Counted from the first letter of the stretch, positions 53,249 through 62,252 are shown. The stretch: 64,000 bases of DNA from Microvirga ossetica (GCF_002741015.1 NZ_CP016619.1:913333-977332); one strand, 5' to 3'. Notes: generated by a model not told the origin, from the letters alone. Translations and numbers: made by a program.

Positions 53249-53592
53249 TTGGCCTCCCTTGCAGGGGCTGCGATGCGCAAACTTCAGCGTGGTCCCGATG
53301 CGGTCGTTCCGGCCTCCCCTTCCCGAGTTGCGCGGGCACCATCTGCCCTGAACTCCTAGACTATCGCGAGGGATACACAGTGCTTTTTTCACGGTGATTT
53401 GGGAGTGCCGAGCGTCTCGACGAGGCGCTGCACAGGATCAAATCGGCGTCAGCCGGAATGCGCTTCTCTTCTCACATATTGGCAGAAGCATATCCTACCG
53501 TTCATAAGCGACACTTCAGCATCGTTTGCCGCACGAACGCACTACACTGTATCAACCTCACACAGTAGCGAGGTGTGCTGGAGGATGTCCGG
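53249..53592. other. Intergenic stretch before the ArgE-like gene, nothing recognised
   Basis: No gene or strong hairpin was found. It is lower in GC in its right half, consistent with a promoter region for the downstream hydrolase. Confidence 0.4.
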
Positions 53593-54723
53593 ATGAATGC
53601 AAAAGAAATACTCGCGCAGCTTGTCGCCATTCCGTCGGTCGTCGGAACCCCAAACGGCGCGATCGTGGACTTCATTCGCCGTTGGCTCGGAGAGCGCAAT
53701 GTCTCATCCACCATCATCGCCGGTCCGGAGGGCGATCGCTTCAATCTTTTTGCCACGATAGGCGATCCTTCTGTTGCTGGCGGCTATGTCCTTTCGGGGC
53801 ACACGGATGTGGTACCCGCACAGGAAGCCACGTGGACGGGCGATCCGTTTGCCCTCAAACAAGAAGGCGAGCGGCTGATCGGACGAGGGGCCGTGGACAT
53901 GAAGGGCTTTGTGTCCTGCATGCTGGCTGCCGTGCCCAGATTTTTGGAAAAGCGCCTGGATAAGCCGCTCCATCTTGCATTCTCCTATGATGAGGAAGCG
54001 GGGTGCCGCGGCATGCCGCACCTGATTGAGCGGCTGCCTTCGCTGTGCGCCCCACCGGCTGGATGCATCGTCGGCGAGCCCACGAGCATGCGAGCCGTGC
54101 TGCGGCACAAGGGCAAAATGGCGGCGCGCCTGTCCATCACCGGACGATCCGGGCACTCGTCCAGGCCTGAGCTTGGACTGAATGCGATTCACGGGATGGC
54201 CGACATCATTGCCTGCATCCGAGACGAAGCCACACGGCACACAAAGGACGGTCCGTTCAACCCTATGTTTGAGCCTTCATGCTCGACACTTCAGGCGGGG
54301 GTTATTTCCGGCGGCTCTGCGGTGAACATCATCCCTGCGGATTGCACGTTGGACATGGAGATTCGGGCGATCCCAGGTGTCGATCCGATGTCTTTGTTTG
54401 GGCCTGTCGAGCGAACGGCCAAGCGTTTGGTCGCCGAGGGGGGCTACGAGGTCGAGACAACGATCCTGTCGAACTACCCGGGCCTCGATCTGCGCGACGA
54501 TGATCCGCTCGTCGAATTGGCGGAGAGCATCAGCGGTAAGCCCAATGCGGGAGCCGTCAGCTTCGGGACGGAGGCTGGACTTTACCAGCAGGCTGGCATC
54601 CCAGCGGTCGTTTGTGGTCCTGGTGATATTGCCAGGGCACACCGGGCCAACGAATTTATCCTGGAAAGCGAGTTGGCCGAGTGTCAGGCGGTTCTCGAGA
54701 GGCTGGCAGAACGCCTATGTTGA
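53593..54723 (+). CDS. Acetylornithine deacetylase / M20 family metallohydrolase (ArgE-like)
   Basis: About 376 residues from ATG 53593, with GGAGG eight bases upstream. M20 zinc ligands are seen in 'LSGHTDVVPAQEATWTGDPF', 'IGRGAVDMKGFV' and 'FSYDEEAGCRGMPHL' (catalytic Glu-Glu), with the dimerisation-domain His in 'GRSGHSSRPELG' and the last ligand in 'ARAHRANEFI'. It hydrolyses N-acetyl-L-ornithine or another N-acyl amino acid. Near an acetyltransferase and aminotransferase it may remove an acetyl group in a catabolic route, but a biosynthetic role is possible. Confidence 0.9.
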   Translation: MNAKEILAQLVAIPSVVGTPNGAIVDFIRRWLGERNVSSTIIAGPEGDRFNLFATIGDPSVAGGYVLSGHTDVVPAQEATWTGDPFALKQEGERLIGRGAVDMKGFVSCMLAAVPRFLEKRLDKPLHLAFSYDEEAGCRGMPHLIERLPSLCAPPAGCIVGEPTSMRAVLRHKGKMAARLSITGRSGHSSRPELGLNAIHGMADIIACIRDEATRHTKDGPFNPMFEPSCSTLQAGVISGGSAVNIIPADCTLDMEIRAIPGVDPMSLFGPVERTAKRLVAEGGYEVETTILSNYPGLDLRDDDPLVELAESISGKPNAGAVSFGTEAGLYQQAGIPAVVCGPGDIARAHRANEFILESELAECQAVLERLAERLC

Positions 54724-54904
54724 CCCGGTCTCGAACCAGGACGCTATCGATCTGCCCCTACAGGCAGCCCGTTGGAGAACCGGAAGAAGGCAAGTGTCGC
54801 AGTCGCAATGAACCGGACAGCGGCTCCGCAAAGCACTCGCGGATCATGCCGGAAATGGCGGTAAGGATATCGTCGCAGCATTGGATATCAGGATAAGTAA
54901 AGTC

Positions 54905-56233
54905 ATGTCTCCTCTCGTTCACCGAATCCCCAGCGACGAAACGCTCCCCGAGACAGTTGATGTCGCCGTGATCGGCGGGGGCATCATCGGCGCTGCTGCC
55001 GCATATTTCCTGTCGAAGCGGAAGCTCACGGTCGCGCTCGTCGAGAAAGGCTGGATTGGTGGCGAGCAGTCGAGCCGGAACTGGGGATGGTGCCGGCAGC
55101 AGAATCGTGATCCCCGGGAACTTCCCCTCGCCATGAAGGGGATGCAGTTGTGGGATCGGTTGGGGGAGGAAATCGGCCAGGACCTGGGCTTCCGCCGCAG
55201 CGGTCTCGTTTACGCGACGACGTTGCCCGAGAACATGGCCCAATGGGAGCGCTGGAGAACAGTCGCACGTCAGTTCGGCGTCGACACCAGGATGCTGAGT
55301 GCGGCCGAAGCCAAGGCCATGACACCGGGAAGCACGGCAAACTGGATCGGAGGCGTCTATTCCCCCACTGACGGAAAGGCTGAGCCGTCACTCGCCGCCC
55401 CTGTTCTGGCACAGGGCGCTCGCAGCAACGGGGCTGTCGTCTTGCAGGACTGCGCCGCTCGTGGATTGGATATCACCAACGGCACGGTCACCGGCGTCAT
55501 CACCGAGAGAGGGCTGATCCGAACAAACACGGTTCTCTGCGCCGGTGGCGCATGGGCTTCGATGTTCTGCCGGCGGCACGGAGTTGACCTGCCCCAGGCG
55601 GGTGTACGGACGACTATCCTTCGAACCAAGCCAACGACCGACATCGCCCAGGGAGGCCTCTACACGCCCGAGGTCGCCTTCACCCGGCGCTTGGATGGCG
55701 GGTACTCGATCGCGATCAGTGGCCGTGGAACTCTTGAGGTCACACCGCAAGGCATGCGTTATGCCCCCCGGTTCATCCCGATGTTCCGCAAACATGTGAA
55801 AGCGCTGCATTTCGGGATCGGGCGCTCCTTCTTCGAGGGACCCGAGGCGATCGCCCGCTGGGCCTTCGATCAAGTCTCTCCCTTCGAACGCATTCGGGTG
55901 CTCGATCCTGCGCCAGACAAAAAGATGGCCCATTTGACTCTGGCACGTGCGAAAGCACTCTACCCGGCTTTGGCAAATGTCGAGGTCGCAGAAACGTGGG
56001 GGGCATGGATCGACAGCACCCCCGACGCCACGCCGGTGATATCGCAAGTCCCGCCACTGCCTGGGTTCTTCGTTGCTGCTGGCTTCAGTGGTCACGGCTT
56101 TGGGTTAGGTCCGGCCGCGGGTCACCTGGCCGCCGATCTCATCTCCGGTGATACGCCGCTGGTCGATCCCAGGCCGTTCCGCTACTCCCGTTTCAGTGAC
56201 AAGTCGGATCTGGGCCCTCCGGGTGGCCTCTGA
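54905..56233 (+). CDS. FAD-dependent oxidoreductase (DAO family)
   Basis: About 442 residues. The FAD motif 'VDVAVIGGGIIGAAAAYFLS' is near residue 20, followed by 'GEQSSRNWGWCRQQNRD', a form shared by PuuB-like and opine-type oxidases, and the C-terminal 'FFVAAGFSGHGFGLGPAAGH'. It probably oxidises an amine or amino acid. Start: ATG 54905 is taken; a TTG at 54881 in the same frame is possible. It stands alone after the ArgE-like gene, 181 bp downstream. Confidence 0.88.
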   Translation: MSPLVHRIPSDETLPETVDVAVIGGGIIGAAAAYFLSKRKLTVALVEKGWIGGEQSSRNWGWCRQQNRDPRELPLAMKGMQLWDRLGEEIGQDLGFRRSGLVYATTLPENMAQWERWRTVARQFGVDTRMLSAAEAKAMTPGSTANWIGGVYSPTDGKAEPSLAAPVLAQGARSNGAVVLQDCAARGLDITNGTVTGVITERGLIRTNTVLCAGGAWASMFCRRHGVDLPQAGVRTTILRTKPTTDIAQGGLYTPEVAFTRRLDGGYSIAISGRGTLEVTPQGMRYAPRFIPMFRKHVKALHFGIGRSFFEGPEAIARWAFDQVSPFERIRVLDPAPDKKMAHLTLARAKALYPALANVEVAETWGAWIDSTPDATPVISQVPPLPGFFVAAGFSGHGFGLGPAAGHLAADLISGDTPLVDPRPFRYSRFSDKSDLGPPGGL

Positions 56234-57010
56234 AGCGCCATACCGATCAGATGAAGATGATCAAAGTAAGCTGGAACCCGACCATCTTAGGCCAAAAGGC
56301 AGGCCACATCGTTTTGAGCAGGGCCTGCGGGGTCTCTCCCTGGTTCCAATCCTGCATCCCCGGTATGGTCGTCTTGCTCCCTCCTGAGTTCCTCCCGTGC
56401 GGGGCATTTGCATCTCTCCGAGCGATCGCGAAGCGGAAAACTGCGATCCTATTGACACCTGAATCTGGCAGGGTCCGAGTCGGCTCCGCTATGTCTCAGA
56501 CTGGTGGCGTGACAATGCCCGCCGCCTCGCCCGTGGAAGATGAACATCTCGTAATACGGATGTCACGTCTTCGTAGTTGTCGATCTGTAAAGGTGACCGG
56601 GCAATCAGGCGGGCCTGCTGGGGATGATCCTAAGCAGAAGCAGCTGACCCAGCAGAGGTGATCATGTCGTTGTCGATCGTTATGGCTGTGACGGCGTCTT
56701 GTGCTGCGTATATGACAATCACAGGCAAGCGCGGCCCTCAAAAAGCGATGGCTGGCGTCAGTGTCCCTAAGAAAAGGCTTGAATCGCAGACGCCGCACCT
56801 GATCAACAAGGTATCATCGTACGCTCATGCCGACATCTCGAGCCGAACTCACGTGGACATTTCGCTTTGGTCGTCGGTGCCGTGACGGCAGTCCCAACGG
56901 TCGATGAAGGTAGTATGAGCACAGAGTTGGTTCTTGCTGAAGGCTTTAGCGAGAGTCCCGCCTCATCCACGGGCAGGCACCGGAGGCCATGTCCTCATTG
57001 AGGAGCCCTC
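56234..57010. other. Gene-poor stretch after the flavin oxidase gene
   Basis: Only weak candidates appear. A 75-codon frame at 56658-56885 has AGAGGTG upstream and a hydrophobic start ('MIMSLSIVMAVTASCAAYM') but no known domain. A MerR-like promoter pattern lies at 56452-56482. The region looks like decayed DNA. Confidence 0.4.
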
Positions 57011-57330
57011 ATGTTTGGCACTTGGACAGCACTGATAGCGCTCCTGATTGGCGTAGCGGGAGGCATCGTCGCGATTCTCTCAGAGCCGGCTCCTTCTAAA
57101 AGCGCCCTTGTTGATGTGCCGGTATTCCAGTCGCAGGAGCATCTCGATCTGTCCCCCCAAGTGCGGTGCCGGCCACGTACGACTACACAAAGGCCGGGCT
57201 GCCGCACGATTTCGAGGACTCGTGGGGTTCTTTCGGCGCTGGCCTGCTCCCTGCAACACCGGGACTTATGGCGAACAACACCGCTGTGCAGCACCAGTCG
57301 CGGTCGTTCTGGGGCTTGATCCGGACTTGA
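57011..57330 (+). pseudogene. Possible small membrane-anchored protein gene with a frameshift in a C run
   Basis: ATG 57011 has GAGGAG upstream and encodes a membrane segment 'MFGTWTALIALLIGVAGGIV' and a polar part. At a run of six Cs near 57152-57157, adding one C gives a continuous second half ('SAVPATYDYTKAGLPHDFED', '...SFWGLIRT') ending at TGA 57330. No family is recognised. It could be a real gene with a one-base deletion or a sequencing error. Confidence 0.3.
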
Positions 57331-57911
57331 TCATGCGGGCAGGCTTGGGCAAGTGGATTCAGCGATGAGAAATTGCCAAAACAGAAACTCTCTCCCCAAC
57401 GAACCCACTCCATTGACAAAGGAATGCGCTTACAGCGCCGTGGCATCCAGCGCCTCGATGCGTCTGTCGAGATAGCCCTACCACTGGAGTGTTCGCCGCC
57501 GTCTACGGCACCGTGGTATACGGCACGGAGGCGACGCCATTGGTTTCCCTGCGGGCCTTTCCAACCTGCCTTGGCCGCCTCTCTTCGCGACGCTGGAAAA
57601 GCACCCCCTGCACGGCTGTCGCGCTGTTCCGGGTAGCGTCGTGCCGATGAGGCCCTTCACGTGATCGACCTTACGCTGGCAGTGACCAGACCTGCGCAGG
57701 CTTGAGATGAGACCTGGACCCGCAGCTTGTTGGGGGCTCGGTTGACTCCTCACTCGACCCTCCCGGTGTTTTGATGCCCCCCGGCGATACCCTCGAAGCC
57801 GCCAGGGGCGGCCCAACCTGTTCCCGGGCCAAAACGGTTCTCCACGGATTGTTCGTCTTGGTGCCGATGCCCTTTGGTGCTGTTGACGGGTGGGTGGGTG
57901 GTGGAAGTGGT
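57331..57911. other. Gene-free stretch downstream of truncated DmeF
   Basis: No frame on either strand shows domain features. The DmeF reading frame stops at its right edge (57912-57914), and the missing DmeF C-terminal half is not found here in any frame, so this is foreign or decayed sequence joined to it. Confidence 0.45.
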
Positions 57912-58499
57912 TCAAAAACGTCGTGTTGATCTGGTGTCGTGATGGTGATGCTCATCGTGTGGACCATGGTCGTGGTGATGCCCGTGGTGTTCATGATGGT
58001 GTCCGTGGTGGTGATGGTGCCCACCATGATGGTGGTCGTCCTTGAGCAGCCAGGCGCTGGCCAAGTTCACGGCGAGCCCGATGACTGCCACGGCGATGGC
58101 TTGGCCGAAGTTGATGGAAATGGGGTTGGCCAGACGCAGCAGGCTCTCCCAGCCGATCAACAGGGCGATGAGCGCCAGAATGATCGCACTCGCGAAGCCA
58201 GCGAGGTCACCCAGCTTTCCGGTTCCGAACGTGAACCGTGGATCACGAGCGTGGCGGCGAGCATAGAGGTATGCCAAGGCGCTGATCAGCATCGCGGCGG
58301 CATGGGTCGACATGTGCCAGCCGTCGGCTACCAGGGCCATCGAGCCGTAGATCGTGCCGGCGACGATCTCGACCACCATCATGGTGGCGGTCAGGGCGAT
58401 CACGAACCAGGTCCGGCGTTCGTTGCGCTCGTGGTCGTCGCCCAGGAAGACGTGGTCGTGCTGCAAGGACTGGAAGGAAGGGCCGTGCATCGGTTTCAC
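57912..58499 (-). CDS. Cation diffusion facilitator DmeF-like, truncated after TM4 and the His-rich loop
   Basis: 195 residues where the family has about 300 or more. The N-terminus 'LQHDHVFLGDDHERNERRTW' is typical of DmeF, the Co/Ni efflux CDF. TM1-TM4 are present, with the metal site in 'LVADGWHMSTHAAAML' (TM2). A long His-rich loop from about 155 onward ends the protein ('HHDTRSTRRF'). TM5-TM6, with the second HxxxD half-site, and the cytoplasmic domain are missing. It is likely non-functional as a transporter. It is co-transcribed with the intact DmeR gene 30 bp upstream. Confidence 0.85.
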   Translation of the reverse strand: MKPMHGPSFQSLQHDHVFLGDDHERNERRTWFVIALTATMMVVEIVAGTIYGSMALVADGWHMSTHAAAMLISALAYLYARRHARDPRFTFGTGKLGDLAGFASAIILALIALLIGWESLLRLANPISINFGQAIAVAVIGLAVNLASAWLLKDDHHHGGHHHHHGHHHEHHGHHHDHGPHDEHHHHDTRSTRRF

Positions 58500-58529
58500 C
58501 TTTGCGGTTCGTCTGTACGGGCGCGGCGC

Positions 58530-58808
58530 TCATTTTAGATAAGTGCGGACCACCTCGATCAGCTCCTGGGCGCCGCGGGCGCGGTCAGCGTCCGGCTCAC
58601 GGGCCGGATCAACCACATGGTGACGGATGTGCTCCTCCATCAGCTCCGCCGTCAGGCCGTTGACCGCGCCTCGTACTGAGGCAACGAGCATCAGCACATC
58701 AGCGCAGCCGATCTCCGCCTCCAGGGCACGCTCGACCGCTTCGACCTGACCCCGAATCCGACGCACACGAGCTAGCAGCTTCGCCTTATCTTTAGTGGTG
58801 TGGGACAT
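58530..58808 (-). CDS. dmeR: Ni/Co-responsive repressor DmeR (RcnR/CsoR family)
   Basis: A 92-residue all-helical regulator. His3, Cys35, His60 and His64 are all at the positions of the RcnR/InrS nickel/cobalt site ('MSHTTK', 'GCADVL', 'EEHIRHHVV'). ATG 58808 places His3 correctly and is preferred to an upstream start. It precedes the dmeF gene in one operon. The G-tract operator at 58829-58853 lies just upstream, so it probably represses its own operon until Ni or Co binds. Confidence 0.92.
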   Translation of the reverse strand: MSHTTKDKAKLLARVRRIRGQVEAVERALEAEIGCADVLMLVASVRGAVNGLTAELMEEHIRHHVVDPAREPDADRARGAQELIEVVRTYLK

Positions 58809-58828
58809 GCCAGAGCTCCGCGTCCGCA

Positions 58829-58853
58829 GATATAAGGTAGGGGGTATACTATT
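58829..58853. promoter_or_regulatory. Candidate DmeR/RcnR-type operator
   Basis: GATATAAGGTAGGGGGTATA contains a GGGGG tract flanked by AT-rich half-sites (TATA...TATACT), the pattern bound by RcnR-like repressors. It lies 21 bp upstream of the dmeR start. Confidence 0.6.
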
Positions 58854-59199
58854 AGTGCAATGTATTGGCAATGCCGCGTTAAGGATCTCTGGATCAACAG
58901 CAGGGGCCGCGTCTGCCGTGCTTGCTTATGCAACTGGCGTACTGGCTGACTGTGGGAGCGGGGGCCGGCGGGGAAAGCGCTAGCGATCGTGACGTACGGC
59001 TGCCGGGCCTCACGATTTGAGTGTTCAGTCACTAAACCCGGTCCGCCGCCCCTGCCGCTTGAGCCGTAGGCCTCCGACCTCCATTGAGGTGCCTATGAGC
59101 TTTACGATAGTCCTGACAACTCTTAATCTCAGCGGGCTTGTGCTACAGGAGCACGTTTCGCGTGTGCTTGACAGTCACTTGGCCCCGTCCAAACAGACT
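58854..59199. other. Intergenic stretch, nothing recognised
   Basis: It runs between the dmeR operator and a convergent-side small secreted-protein gene. No supported gene or repeat was seen. Confidence 0.4.
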
Positions 59200-59544
59200 T
59201 CATCGTGCACATGAGACGGCGGTTTCCTCCATGAAAAGGATTCCGTCTCGCTTTGAGATGGCGAAAGCTTTCTCAAGTCCACTGTCGAGCAGGATGGTCA
59301 CTGCACCATCATGGATAGAGTAGTGGCCATGGTCGGTCCACAGCCCATCATAGGAGTAGTGTCCGTCCTTCCTAAAGGCAAAAGTGGCGCCCACCCTCGA
59401 CGTGCAGACTTTCCCCTTCAACGCGCGCGCAATCTCATCAGCGCGGATTGGGGCGCCTGCCGGCTCGACCTGAGCCAGAGCAGTGCTGGCAACCACCGCC
59501 ACAGCCGCCATGGTCATCAATCCGACAAAAGGGGCGTTCCTCAT
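59200..59544 (-). CDS. Small exported hypothetical protein
   Basis: 114 residues with a signal peptide ('MRNAPFVGLMTMAAVAVVAS' then 'TALAQ'). The mature part has 'LKGKVCTSRVGATFAFRKDG', 'YDGLWTDHGHYSIHDGAVTI' and a C-terminal Cys ('TAVSCAR'). The two Cys residues could form a disulfide. The beta-rich pattern resembles small periplasmic binding or inhibitor-like proteins of Hyphomicrobiales. No family is identified with confidence, and neighbours do not suggest a role beyond the metal genes. Confidence 0.6.
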   Translation of the reverse strand: MRNAPFVGLMTMAAVAVVASTALAQVEPAGAPIRADEIARALKGKVCTSRVGATFAFRKDGHYSYDGLWTDHGHYSIHDGAVTILLDSGLEKAFAISKRDGILFMEETAVSCAR

Positions 59545-59930
59545 TGTTTCCTCCTGGAAACCACTGCCCCACTCTCACAGTTCTTCGTCTTTTCCTGCCG
59601 TGCCGACCAGCATACCTCTGCTATGCCGGACCGCCTCAGGACTGCTCAGGATCTTACCACAGATCAATCAAGCATGGCTTTGCGTCTTGCGTGCCGATAC
59701 CCCGATCCGTTGGCGGTGTCTTGCTAATACCGCTTTCGCAAAGATAGTAATAATCTCACCAACACGGTTGTGACATGATCGCCAAGCTTTTCCACGTGAT
59801 GGTTTGTTGCTCACCGATGCCGCTTGACCTTCCAACGGTGACAAAGTGCACAAGACTTAGCTCATCGGCCTCGGGCGGAGCCCGCAATTGACCTGCGTGC
59901 CACCTGTCTCGCGTATTACCAGAGTGAACC
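59545..59930. other. Intergenic stretch, nothing recognised
   Basis: No frame has a domain or a good ribosome-binding site. Promoters for the two divergent small genes on its sides are expected here. Confidence 0.35.
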
Positions 59931-60137
59931 ATGACCGCTCGCCACTCGCTTGAAGGAAAGATCTTGGCAGCTCTCAAGGCGGCCTTTGCCGAGGGCCGCC
60001 TTGATGTCGCGGAACACCTTCTCCGCGCGCTCGAGATCCTCGAACCTGAACCAAGTCCTGGCTCTGCGCTGGGGCAGGCTTATGCAATGATTGTTGGATC
60101 CCAAAACAAACAGAGGCGCTTACGACGGATGTCCTGA
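59931..60137 (+). CDS. Small conserved-looking hypothetical protein
   Basis: 68 residues, soluble and helical: 'MTARHSLEGKILAALKAAFA' then 'EGRLDVAEHLLRALEILEPE'. The amphipathic helix pair resembles half a TPR-like repeat, and such short proteins occur in related genomes. It is convergent with the cytochrome b561 gene. The function is unknown and the call rests on codon pattern and helical periodicity. Confidence 0.5.
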   Translation: MTARHSLEGKILAALKAAFAEGRLDVAEHLLRALEILEPEPSPGSALGQAYAMIVGSQNKQRRLRRMS

Positions 60138-60148
60138 CAGGCGAGCGC

Positions 60149-60733
60149 TCACTCGGATCGTTTGCGCCCAGTTATCATCGCCATCACAAGGTTTTCACGA
60201 TGGACGCAACTGGCCAGGACAACGCCCGCGACATGAAGAACAACGAGGGCGAGGGTGACGTTTGCCAGCACTTCGTGGACCTCGCGGATCAGAGGCGAGG
60301 GGCGCCTCTGACCCAACGTGCGGGGTGGGGGAATCCTCTCAACAACCGCCGATAGCGGCCCGCGTCCCTCCATTGCCGCCAAGCTGGCCATCCCGGTGCC
60401 TGTGGTTGCCGCAATCATAATCAGCAGCGCCACGATCATGGCACCGCCAGCCGGACTGTGGCCGACGTAGCGCCGGGATGAGACCCGGACGAGCCCGGCA
60501 ACGTAGTCGAAGACTGCCGAAGTCCCACGGACGAAGCGTCCGAAACGGGCATTCTCCGGACCGATGAAGCCCCACATTACACGCGAGGCCACGAGGGCGG
60601 CTGCTAGGTAGCCGCTCCAGGTGTGAAGCCACAACGGGCTGTCCGTGAACCAGTTGAGCAGGACAGCCGCAGCGAGCAGCCAGTGGATCGTGCGGATAAG
60701 AGGATCCCAGACCTGAATCTTGGCGAGTGTCAT
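60149..60733 (-). CDS. Cytochrome b561 family protein
   Basis: About 194 residues with four membrane helices. Heme-ligand His residues lie in 'VWDPLIRTIHWLLAAAVLLN' (TM1), 'SPLWLHTWSGYLAAALVASR' (TM2) and 'ANVTLALVVLHVAGVVLAS' (TM4), with 'FVRGTSAVFDYV' between. Such b-type cytochromes pass electrons from quinol to periplasmic partners, often with c-type cytochromes or copper oxidases. ATG 60733 is used. The open frame upstream (to 61009) does not belong to the fold. No cytochrome c gene is adjacent. Confidence 0.85.
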   Translation of the reverse strand: MTLAKIQVWDPLIRTIHWLLAAAVLLNWFTDSPLWLHTWSGYLAAALVASRVMWGFIGPENARFGRFVRGTSAVFDYVAGLVRVSSRRYVGHSPAGGAMIVALLIMIAATTGTGMASLAAMEGRGPLSAVVERIPPPRTLGQRRPSPLIREVHEVLANVTLALVVLHVAGVVLASCVHRENLVMAMITGRKRSE

Positions 60734-61057
60734 GCGGCTGTCCTGGCTCTCCGTCGCTGCAGGCGTCAAGCCGGCAAGGCATGCACCCATCACAATCGCC
60801 CGACGCGTCGCGGCAGGCTTGGCTGCAGATTGTCGCAGATCTAACGAGATTTCCCATTTGGACCACTTGACCTTACCACGATGGGAAGCCTTAAGCACTT
60901 CGGAACGTTGCAGAGCTGAGGATTTGGATGCACTTACGCGCCATTCCATCCGGTTGGATCTGGGGCCGTCCCTGGGCCCGGTTCCCGCTTGTCGAATCCG
61001 AACTTTCATGACACATATCTAGCCTTGATAAACAGGAGCTCCCCTTTCTTGCGACTG

Positions 61058-61450
61058 ATGGGCACCATCATTGTTGCGCTGCTTGCGATCACCATGGCGA
61101 TCCTTCCGATCTCCGGGCCGCAGGGGGCTGCACAAGCTGCACATCAGCACGCGGCGGTGGCCTTGACTGGGCACGCGCATGGAGAAGCGGACGGAGATCA
61201 TTCACACGCTGATCTGCAGATGTCTTTCGACACTGGAGCTCTAGGCATTTCAGGTGATCATGATCCCGACACCCAAGACTGCACGAGTGTGATCTGCTGC
61301 AGCATGGGCACATGCCATGCCTTTCAGATCCCTGCACTTCAGAACCCCCACTCTCCAGCCGTCTCCCAGGCTCCCATGGCTATGCCCGGCGACGAGCAGA
61401 TCGCGGGCATCACCGTAGGCGGCCTCGACCGTCCGCCGCGAACCGTCTGA
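61058..61450 (+). CDS. Cys/His-rich exported protein, metal-related
   Basis: About 130 residues from ATG 61058. A membrane or signal segment ('MGTIIVALLAITMAILPISG') is followed by a His-rich stretch ('AAHQHAAVALTGHAHGEADG') and a Cys cluster ('DCTSVICCSMGTCHAF'). The pattern is like DUF2946-type exported proteins found near copper genes. The hydrophobic segment may be cleaved, giving a periplasmic metal-binding protein. It is divergent from the cytochrome b561 gene. Confidence 0.65.
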   Translation: MGTIIVALLAITMAILPISGPQGAAQAAHQHAAVALTGHAHGEADGDHSHADLQMSFDTGALGISGDHDPDTQDCTSVICCSMGTCHAFQIPALQNPHSPAVSQAPMAMPGDEQIAGITVGGLDRPPRTV

Positions 61451-61457
61451 GCCATGC

Positions 61458-61477
61458 GCGGGCCCTTCTTGGCCCGC
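61458..61477 (+). terminator. Hairpin after the Cys/His-rich gene
   Basis: GCGGGCC-CTTCTT-GGCCCGC forms a 7-bp GC stem with a 6-nt loop, 8 bp after the stop codon. No T tract is present. Confidence 0.45.
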
Positions 61478-61651
61478 ACGAACCGGCGCGCCCGCTCGCT
61501 GAGCGGCTCCGCCTGATCCCGCTCATACGGAAACCGCCTCTCCGCCAACTAAGCCCGAAATCCGACTGAACGCCGGGACTCCGACTCCCTCCTCGCTCCG
61601 CCGGTTTTGCGCCTGTCGCGGTGACGGTCCGTCCAAAACGGACAACGACCT

Positions 61652-61888
61652 ATGCCCCGTTTCTATTTCCACATCCGGAACGGCGACGCCTTTGAGGACA
61701 GGGATCCCGAAGGGGAAGACCTGTTCGATCTTGAGGACGCGTGCGCCGAAGCGCTGGACGTTGCCCGAGACTTCTGGAAGGACTGGCCCCACGCCGAGAT
61801 CGGTATGGCGGTCGAGGTTGTCGACGAGGTTGGCCAGACGGTGCTGACCGTGCCGTTCGCCGCGGCCGTCGATCCGCACTCCCGATGA
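61652..61888 (+). CDS. DUF6894 family protein
   Basis: 78 residues beginning 'MPRFYFHIRNGDAFEDRDPE', the hallmark of DUF6894, with the acidic 'GEDLFDLEDACAEALDVARD' after it and a beta hairpin at the C-terminus ('VEVVDEVGQTVLTVPF'). These small proteins are common in Methylobacteriaceae and relatives; the function is unknown. It precedes a broken lipoprotein gene by 34 bp. Confidence 0.8.
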   Translation: MPRFYFHIRNGDAFEDRDPEGEDLFDLEDACAEALDVARDFWKDWPHAEIGMAVEVVDEVGQTVLTVPFAAAVDPHSR

Positions 61889-61922
61889 GCCTGCCCCGCA
61901 TCCTCTCGCAAGGACGGACACC

Positions 61923-62178
61923 ATGATTAAACTTCTAAGCCTCGCTGCCCTGACGCTGGGATTGGGCGCGTGCGTGCCCACCACCCCTCCGCCTATCTGG
62001 CGGCTCCCGCGATCCCGCCGTCGGCATCCGTAGCCCGGGCTATGCCTCTGTGACCGCAGGCGTTCGTAACTATGACGTTGTCGAGCCTCTCGACTGGCGC
62101 GAGCTCAACCGGCGTGTCGCACCGGGAGCCGATCCGGAGCGCGGCGACTCGGACGACGCCGCGCGGCGCGGACGGTGA
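61923..62178 (+). pseudogene. Small lipoprotein gene with a frameshift
   Basis: ATG 61923 encodes a lipoprotein signal ('MIKLLSLAALTLGLGACVPT') with the lipobox Cys at position 17. The frame then ends early at TAG 62031. A +1 shift near 62003 gives a continuous mature protein ('GGSRDPAVGIRSPGYASVTA', then 'GVRNYDVVEPLDWRELNRRV') ending at TGA 62178. One indel in the GGCGG/CCC context explains it. It lies just before the TolC-family gene and probably belongs to the same outer-membrane/copper locus. Confidence 0.7.
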
Positions 62179-62252
62179 TCAATGGACAGCAACAATAACG
62201 CACTGACCGCCAGGGGGCGGCGTGGCAACGCACACGCAAGGGATGCAGCACA

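Noticed and set aside
57671..58027. A 118-codon minus-strand frame overlapping the His-rich end of DmeF, rich in Thr and Met
   Set aside because: It is a +1 reading of CAC/CAT repeats in the DmeF loop, followed by non-coding sequence.
60734..61009. N-terminal extension of the cytochrome b561 frame with a TAT-like 'RRAIVMGACLAGL' segment
   Set aside because: The heme-protein fold begins at 60733 and the extension has no continuous signal or domain. It may be a chance frame or the remnant of another gene.
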